Origin: Mercurialis annua
Taxonomy: Eukaryota > Streptophyta > Magnoliopsida > Malpighiales > Euphorbiaceae
Direction: 5' to 3'
Assembly (NCBI RefSeq): GCF_937616625.2
Contig: NC_065571.1
Location: 18,971,701-19,035,700, forward strand
DNA: 64,000 nucleotides
Part shown: one piece after another, positions 57,045 to 64,000 of the stretch
Layout of the letters: each line of letters starts with the position of its first letter
Numbering within the stretch: the stretch's first letter is position 1
Notes under the pieces: model-generated
What the model saw: only the letters and a program-made list of their open reading frames with translations
Told to the model about the DNA's origin: nothing
Database searches by the model: none
Program-made: the position numbers and the translations under genes

Positions 57045-60000
57045 TGTAATAACCCGAAATTTGGATGTTTAGAAAATAAGAAATGAGTCTCATTTTAAAT
57101 CGTCAAATTGAGAAAAATAAGAAATTACGCGGAATAATTCAATAAAGGAGGACCCGATTAGATCGACATAATGTCAATAAGAACATTTCAATAATAGTAT
57201 TCCATAAGAGAAATGGAATTTATTATTAGAAAAAGGAAAATTTGAGAAAGTGGCTAAAAGTCTACTTTAGCTCAAAATTGAAAAATGAGTTTTAATTCCC
57301 AGAAAATAGAAATTAAATAAATAATTGACGAAAATTAGTATTTATAAAAATAATATCGATTAATTGGTTATCGATAATCATTAAAGTGAGATTTGGACAA
57401 AAAAGTGGGAAGAAGTGCAAGTTAGCTTAAAGTTGAATTTGAGCGTTTTTGGCCAAAAATTTCCAAAATAAATTATCGGAAATAGAATTATGAGATATTA
57501 AGGTGATATTATTTATTTGGACAATAAATAATATAAAATTTATCGAAGTGTAAAAATCGTGTATTTAATCGATGAAATCGGACAAACTTTAAGTTAGACA
57601 TTGAAGCAGTTTGAGTCGATTTATTTAAGAACTAAAGGAGGCTTTTTGCCTTAATTATAAATACAAGGGAAAGAAACTTTAAATCAGCAAACACCATTCA
57701 TTTCAACTGAAGAAACAAAAATCACGTAAGTCTCTTCTTCCCGAAAACCAATCTTCACCCAAAATCTTCAAATGGCCATATCTCTTTCGTTTCTCAACAG
57801 AATTGAGCGATTCTTGCGGCCACGGAACGAGAAAAGGATCATATAATGGATTATAGCTTCCATTTGAGGTAAGGAATAGTGTTTATGGTTAGGATTTCTG
57901 CTGTATTATTTCGATTTTGGTGAATTGGAGTTTTGTATTATTTATGCTTCTAAGGTGATCATGAGCCTTCATGGAGTAAATTGATGGTGAATTTGGAGAT
58001 AGGACTTCAGCTTTGAGTCATCTAGCAAGACGAGGAATTAATTATGAATTTGGTTAAGTATGGTTGATGAAATGGAATGAGGAATTGGCTAGGGTATTCG
58101 GCAATTACATAGTATTTATGGTGTTTGATAATTGATAAAATTGGATTATAGAATTGTGTTGATTATTGATTGAATTTTGGTATGAAAATGGATTAGGGGT
58201 TTCAGACATGACCATATGTTTAAGGTATAAGGTTCAATGATGATTGTAAGCATGGATTATAGGTTTTTATAGCTGATAATAATTTGTGGTTGATTGATAA
58301 ATATTGGATTGGAAATGGTAGGATGATTCGGCCCTTATGTCAAATTCATACTTGTATATTTTTAACAATGTCTAAGGCATTGATTGTGAGTGTTTATCAT
58401 AAGGTATCATGGCTGAATGTTATTGATATAAAGACATGATTTTGCTAGGGTAATAGTCTCAACGCGCAATAGTTTCAATTCGAAACTACGCGAGCTAGTT
58501 TGACAATTTCACGATAAATTGTCAAACGATTCTAATCAATGTATGAATCATTCTAAATGATTATTCTAAGATATAACATTGATAAATAGACTAAAGATAA
58601 GTCAAAATGACATGTCGGGATATTGGATATGAAAATAAAATAACATTCGGGATTCTATACGAGATCGACAGTTAGACGAAGTAAAATGCGATAACAAAAT
58701 AGTAAAAGGTTAAAGAAGTCAACCTAAATAAATAACTTGGGACTGTTATATGTAATATACGTTTATAGAAATAAACGTATTTAATTGTATTTTATGACAG
58801 ACGTATCGACGAGCTTCACGAATGATGGTATTGGCTTAGAAGGTTCGGCCAAGACAAGGAAATTCTAAAATATTTGAATAGTAAGTCGTGAGTATATTTT
58901 ACTCATTCGTATTATCGTATAAAAATAATATTTGATATATACATTGCATGAATAGAAAGAAATGCATCACATGATTTGTTTGTGTTGATTGAAATTGTTA
59001 TACGAATTGATTGGATTGGATATATGCACATTGGTTGTTCTTGGTTATATTGAATTGTTTGTATAAAATTGGATTGCTTTGTTTTGACTACATGATGATT
59101 GTTTGCAAAACGTAAATTGTGTGCGATCCGAAACAGTTATATGATCACAGAGTCGAGTCTGTCTAGGCGATAGAAATATATCGAAATAAACTAACTTATA
59201 ACGCGTAAGACATAGGTTGAACTCGGTGGATGTATCTCGGGACCTATGTCTAGGGAGTTGAACTCGATGGAGCTATCTCGAGATTCACCTTGTATGGTAT
59301 GGATATAAGTGTGATACAGTTAACTCGGTTGAATTATCTCGGAAGTGTATCACTAGGTACAAGTTGAACTCGGTCGATTTATTTCGGGACTTTACCCAAA
59401 TGGACATGAGAAAGCAGTTCTCTCGTTAAGCCTAGGAATGAGCCTAGGGTAAGAAATGTCCATGAATAAGATTAAGATTAAGATCAGATCAATTGTTTTC
59501 TTAAGTGAATTGATTGAAATTGTTGTGATTGTACACGTGAAAAATATTTTAAAAACGCGATGCTGTTTTGATAATAGTATAAATAACGTATATCTCACTC
59601 AGCTTAAGCTGACCCCCCAACAGTGTTTCTTTCAGGTACCTAGACTCTGGACTTGACTAGAAGTCCATTCTTTGATCGGAAGTCAACCTTGACGTATGCA
59701 GCCGAACCTCCGTAGTTGCTGCAGTAGTGCCTTGATTGACTAGTGTCGTGGTCTAGTACATCATTTTGATACGATGCCGGTTTTCAATTGCTGTCATTAT
59801 ATACATGCATGTTTTATACACGAAAGGTGAATACTCGTGATAATTGATTGTAATTTGGACAAAGTGGTTTGTGTATTGAACAGGTGCTAGTAGCACAGTG
59901 TTCAAACGGCATATTGCCAATTGTTCAGTAATATACATTAGTATAAACGTTTCTGATTGTAATGAAAGTTTAATGTATGATTGTTTTGCAAAAAAAAATT

Positions 60001-60087
60001 TAGTGTCTTTTAGGCTTGCTACAGGTGTCAGAACTACCATTCCCATTCCCTAGCGCCAGTCTCGGCTCGAGAAATTGGGTCGTGACA
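57045..60087 (+). mobile_element. Gypsy LTR C (3.04 kb)
   Basis: Begins TGTAATAACCCG and ends GGGTCGTGACA. It shares long collinear stretches with LTR A (15900-16500 against 57150-57800) but differs enough to be a subfamily. A primer site follows, so this is a 5' LTR. Its hairpin array is at 59209-59398. Confidence 0.83.
59209..59398 (+). repeat. LTR hairpin array, element C
   Basis: GACATAGGT with ACCTATGTC (59209-59252) and GTGATAC with GTATCAC (near 59311-59353) enclose the TGAACTCGGTGGATGTATC-like cores. Two more cores have weaker stems. Confidence 0.75.
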
Positions 60088-60561
60088 AAGTTGGTATTAG
60101 AGCAGTTGGTCCATTTGCCACTGCTAATATATGATTTGAGGCAGTTTGATACCACTACCAGTCTGTGATAAGTGTTTGTTTGACGGTAGGTGTTCGGTCA
60201 TAAGGTTACCTAGGAACTACTACAACTATAGAAATGAGTCTTACCTGAACCTAATGTTTGTTGATTGATTGTTTTGTGCTAAGATTAATTGATCAATTTT
60301 TACGAGATGTTGTCTGCTCTTTGTGAAGTACATGGTAGAGGCGAGGATGCTTGCTACGTTTTGATAGAATATGCATGTGCCAAACGCATATTAAAATTGG
60401 ACTTTGTGAGAATGGAATCTCACAATGAGTTATTCCTGTTTCGACTTTTTTGGGCAAATGGAGATTAGTCACGTACTGCAACAGGAAAGGAGGAAGCGCC
60501 TCCTATATATCAAAACGGTTTCTACCCAGATCATGTACCAAGCAACAAAAGAGGCACTCAC
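60088..60561 (+). mobile_element. Element C primer site and short internal piece
   Basis: TGGTATTAGAGC at 60092-60103 is the Met-tRNA site with one mismatch. The remaining 450 bp is leader or gag remnant, related to 2110-2420 of element A. It ends where another LTR begins at 60562. Confidence 0.7.
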
Positions 60562-61727
60562 TGTAATAACCCTAAAATTTTGAAATAAGAAAATGATGCC
60601 ACGAGTCCTAAAGTTTCTTAAATTTGGATGAAGCAGGTCGGAAATGGACACCGATATAAGAAATTAAAAAAACACATGGACTTTAAAATAATAATGGTCT
60701 AAATAAAAGATTATTATTATTTTAATAAAAAAAAAATTATCGGAAAAGGAATTCTGAAAGTTAAGCTCGACGGTTAATTGGAAATTTGAATTTAAGTGCA
60801 AATTAAACGTTTCGAGCCAAAGTGGTACTTTAGCCATTAACTTAACGAAATGAGAGAGTGAATCAATCATTTCATCCCTTAAGCCAGCAAGCTCCCATCT
60901 TTTCCTTTCGGCCTCCAAAATGCCGAACCATCATCCTCTATCACCATCACCGTGATTCTTCTCCAAATCCCATGGTTTTTGATGCAATCTTTCACAAATC
61001 CTAAGGAAATCACGGTAAGGTTTCTATATTGTGATTTTTATGATTGATTTGTTAGAATTGATGGAGAGAAAGGTTAGGGTTTAAAGTTAACTTTGGGGAT
61101 TTTTGATGTTCATGATGCCTTAGGTAATCATAAGCTAAGATTGAAAGGTTTTGATGGAGAATTGGAGGAATTGACCTTCGGCCATGATCATCCTCAAGGT
61201 AAGCTTTTGAAATTCTGAAATTTAATAATGAGTTGACCTTATGTGTTTGGTTGTGAAGTAGAAATTATAGTGTCTGGTGTTTGATGTTGATAGCTTATAG
61301 AAGTGTTTTATGATTGTTTTGAATGAAACGTTGGACATGGAAGGTTGGATGGGGCTCGGCCATTCAATAAGAAAGATGATATGAGAACCATTGATGGTGT
61401 TATACATTAGTATTAAGAAGTAATAGCTGAATATTGATGGGAATTAAGTCAACTTTGAATGTATGAGAAATTGTTGAACTGTTAGAAATATGGCTATGCA
61501 GAATAGCCCTATTACGAAGGCAATATCTTGAGCTATAGAGCTCCAAATTAAGTTCTTTTTTGATGGTACGAAAACTCTAGAGTATTTTCTAAATATGTTT
61601 AGGTTTAAGTTTCTGCAGTTTCGGCCTCTAAGCGGCTAGAATAAATCAGAATATTACAGCGCGTGTAACAGTTATGAATTGTGGACATCCCAAGTTATTA
61701 ACTTAAGGGCTAGTTTCCGACACCTTT
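60562..61727 (+). mobile_element. Gypsy LTR fragment G (5' part)
   Basis: Starts TGTAATAACCCTA. It contains the conserved block ttgagctatagagctccaaattaagttc (near 61530) found in LTRs A and D, and stops within the block that in other copies forms the TTCG hairpin (cgacacctt). The rest was replaced by the copia element. Confidence 0.65.
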
Positions 61728-61967
61728 ATCTAGGACAAATATAATATCTAATTAGTTTTTTATAAGTTGTGATTATTAGAATAGATCTTGTAATTATTAG
61801 TGTAGATATTTACTTGGCCACTACTCCAAGTCTTATACTTGGCCACTACTCCAAGTCTTATACTTGGCCTCTACTCCAAGTTTTATACTTGGCCATTACT
61901 CCAATACTTGTATATAAATAGCTCTACACTTGATGAAATGGATTATTCATTCAATCACACAAACTTT
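61728..61967 (+). mobile_element. Copia 5' LTR (left limit uncertain)
   Basis: 240 bp between the broken gypsy LTR and the CACTA-like element. It includes four tandem 24-25 bp repeats (61810-61910) and a tatataaatag TATA box at about 61910. No clear TG start is visible at the left junction, so the LTR may be clipped. Confidence 0.6.
61810..61910 (+). repeat. Four tandem copies of a 24-25 bp repeat in the copia LTR
   Basis: The unit, close to TACTTGGCCACTACTCCAAG plus tctta, is repeated directly upstream of the TATA box, the place where LTR enhancer repeats usually lie. The third and fourth copies differ by one to three bases. Confidence 0.85.
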
Positions 61968-63066
61968 CACTACTAGAAAACAGCGTTTTAGCGACGGATT
62001 TTAGTGACGGATCTAAAATCCGTCGCTAAACACCACATTAAATTGGCGGGAATGATCCCGCCAACTTTAGCGACGGATTTTCCGTCGCTAATGTTGGCGG
62101 GAGTAGTCCCGCCAATTGTTTTGATAAAATTTAGCGACAGATTTTAAAATCCGTCGCTAATTACTGGCGGGAATACTCCCGCCTTTTATTTTCCGCAATT
62201 AGCGACGGATTTTAAAAATCCGTCGCTAAATTATGCCTTTTGCGACGGAATTTAGTGACAGATTTCAAATCCGTCGCTAATTTTCAATGTCAAAAAAAAT
62301 TAAAAGGCATCTAATATTATTTAAGATAGTATTTAATAAAAAATAATTATTAATTTTTTAATTAAATTTATATTATTTTAATATAACGTTTTTATTTATA
62401 AAATAATAATTAAATATTATTTATGAAATAATAATTATATATTATTTATTTATTTAAAGTATATAAATATTTTAATAAAATTATTAATTATAAAAAAATT
62501 ATCTTAGAATGCGGGTTTAAATTATGGAAACAAATATTTGTTGTTTTTAGTTACATTTAAGTATAATATACATAAATATATAACATGAATATGAGCTGGT
62601 TAAGGTGGAGTTGTGCGCGGGAGAACTACAAGGTTAAAGAGTCTTGAGTGGGAGCAATGGAAGGATGGGTGACCTACTGGGAAGTTAGCGAAAATTGACA
62701 GGTGGATGCGGGTGGGTGATTTAACTCAGGTGGGTGAGTGACGGAGGGCGCGGATGAGGGATTGATTAAATAAAAAATTTATTTTACGATGTAATTTTTA
62801 AATTTTTAAATTTTTTAAAAATTAGTGACGGATTTAAATCCGTCGCTAAATCCGTCGCTAATTAGCGACGGATTTAAAATTCCGTCGCTAAAACGGAGAC
62901 CAAAATCCGTCGCAAAATTTTTTTCCCGTCGTTATCAAACGTTGCGACCAAAAAGTTTGCGACGGACTGTTTCCGTCGCAAATCCGTCGCTAAACGTGTT
63001 TAGCGACGGATTTTGGTCATTTAGCGACGGAAAAATCCGTCGCCAAATGACTGTTTTCTAGTAGTG
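61968..63066. mobile_element. Non-autonomous CACTA-type element
   Basis: Starts CACTACTAGAAAACAG and ends CTGTTTTCTAGTAGTG, perfect 16-base terminal inverted repeats, flanked by TTT on both sides, the 3-bp duplication expected for CACTA. Both ends carry many direct and inverted copies of TTAGCGACGGATTTT, as CACTA subterminal repeats do, and the left end has GGCGGGA-TCCCGCC palindromes. The centre is AT-rich without a transposase. A 5S rRNA-like segment lies at 62622-62686. Confidence 0.88.
62622..62686 (+). other. 5S rRNA-like segment inside the CACTA-type element
   Basis: The stretch agaacta...ggttaa...cttgagtgggag followed by GGATGGGTGACCTACTGGGA matches the second half of plant 5S rRNA, including the C-box region of the internal promoter (one mismatch in 20) and an A-box-like GTTAA. 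The rest of the 5S gene is not recognisable. Confidence 0.65.
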
Positions 63067-63073
63067 TTTGTTA

Positions 63074-63085
63074 TGGTTTCAGAGC
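63074..63085 (+). promoter_or_regulatory. Primer binding site of the copia element
   Basis: TGGTTTCAGAGC, the Met-tRNA site with one mismatch, five bases after the TTT duplication of the CACTA-type element. Confidence 0.7.
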
Positions 63086-63260
63086 CTACTTCTTAATATT
63101 AGTAGCTTTGATTTTAGTTTTTCGTTCTAGATTTTGGGTTGATTATCTTTAGTCAACATTTTTGTTTTGAGATTTTCGGTTTCTCCCCGAATTTGTTTCA
63201 TTTAGGTTGATTAATCTTTGAATCAACATTTTTTGATTTAAGTTTCTCATTTTTCTGAGA

Positions 63261-64000
63261 ATGTCTACCGAAAATAATTTTGGAAGAACTCTTGGTGAGA
63301 ATTTGGCTATCAGGTTTACAGGAAAGAACTATGCCGCATGAGAATTTCAATTCAGAATGTTTTCAAAAGGAAAAGAACTATGGAGTCATATGGATAGGTC
63401 GTCTTTTGCTCCTAAAGATTCGAATGAACTAAATCAATAGGAGGCAAAAGACGCTCGGATCATCTCTTGGATTTTAGCATTGGTTGAAAGTCATATGGTG
63501 AACAATTTACGATCCTTTGAAAAAGCTCAAGATATATGGAATTATCTGAAGCGCGTATATCATCAAGATAATATGGCACGCCGCTTTCAACTTGAATTTG
63601 AGATTAGTAACTACAATCAAGGCAATCTATCTATCGAACAATATTATTCTGGATTTCTTAATTTGTGGAGCGAATATTCTGGTATTATCTATTCAATAGC
63701 ATTAAAGGAGGCCTTAATCTGTCTTCAAGAGGTTCATGAAGATAGTAGGAGAGATTAATTTTTGATGAAATTACGACCAGAATTTGAGGTTGCCCGAGCT
63801 AGCTTATTGAATAGGAATCCAGTTCCTTCGTTGGATGCATGCTTTGGTGAGTTATTACGAGAAGAGCAAAGAATGGCTACACAAGCTATCATAGGTGGTT
63901 CTAAAGAAACATATGATGTTGTGAATGTTGCTTATGCTGCTCAAGGAAGGAACTGAGGAAAAACGCCAACGCAATGTTACAATTGGAAGGAGTTTGGGCA
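63261..64000 (+). pseudogene. gag: Copia gag (5' part, runs off window)
   Basis: ATG at 63261 (MSTENNFGRTLGENLAIRF). In one frame it follows the Retrotran_gag/UBN2 pattern: F-T-G-KNYAA, DARIISWILALVE, FEKAQDIWNYLKRVYHQDN, NQGNLSIEQYYSGFLNLW, FLMKLRPEFEVAR. Stops within the frame (TGA 63339, TAG near 63438, TAA 63756, TGA 63954) fit Trp, Trp, Gln and Arg codons changed by one transition each. The zinc knuckle begins at the window end with CYNW, where CYNC is expected. Not functional. Confidence 0.85.

Noticed and set aside
62622..62686. A functional 5S rRNA gene
   Set aside because: Only the 3' half is recognisable, with mismatches, and it lies inside a transposon.

Overview
The window is plant nuclear DNA, almost certainly from a eudicot, and it consists wholly of nested transposable elements and their ruins. 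I found no host single-copy gene, rRNA gene, tRNA gene, bacterial operon or CRISPR array. The evidence is plant Ty3/gypsy polyproteins (Tat-type and chromodomain-type), Met-tRNA primer sites (TGGTATCAGAGC) beside LTRs ending in GGGTCGTGACA, an L1-type LINE with a DUF4283-like ORF1, a copia gag, a CACTA-type non-autonomous DNA element and two MITEs.

Layout. 1-457: start of a minus-strand gypsy LTR. 458-19025: degenerate gypsy element A (5' LTR to 2000, 3' LTR 15757-19025), split by a much better preserved Tat-lineage element (about 5407-15181). That Tat element has a sense gag-pro-pol and, convergent to it, an antisense gene with two clear introns (12256-14322). 19026-22404: tail of another such antisense gene, then an LTR fragment carrying a MITE. 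22405-50059: an old, broken, minus-strand Tat element. It has its 3' LTR at 22405-22871, its antisense gene in three pieces (23373-24504, 34623-35704, 47361-48100) and duplicated integrase scraps at 49087-50059. The pieces of the antisense gene are separated by a MITE, gypsy D (24505-34622) and a minus-strand solo LTR F (35705-47360). Solo LTR F itself contains a minus-strand chromodomain gypsy, E (36728-45926). 50060-57044: a LINE with a solo LTR (50593-53049) inside ORF1. 57045-61727: gypsy LTR C, a scrap of gag, and a second LTR fragment. 61728-64000: 5' part of a copia element with a CACTA-like element (61968-63066) at its LTR/primer-site junction.

Order of events can be read from target-site duplications. 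Removing D, F or the 23399 MITE leaves the older antisense gene in register. The best preserved polyproteins are stopped mainly by codons explained by single C-to-T (or G-to-A) changes, as expected for methylated, silenced DNA.

Most worth a second look: (1) arrays of short hairpins in the LTRs of several gypsy families, with a conserved loop but different, compensating stems; (2) a conserved CACC-TTCG-GGTG tetraloop hairpin and a second stem-loop in the same LTRs; (3) the intron-bearing antisense gene and two small in-frame, splice-like insertions in the RNase H and integrase of the same Tat element; (4) a 5S rRNA-like segment inside the CACTA-like element; (5) a 170-bp fold-back repeat at 47222-47571.
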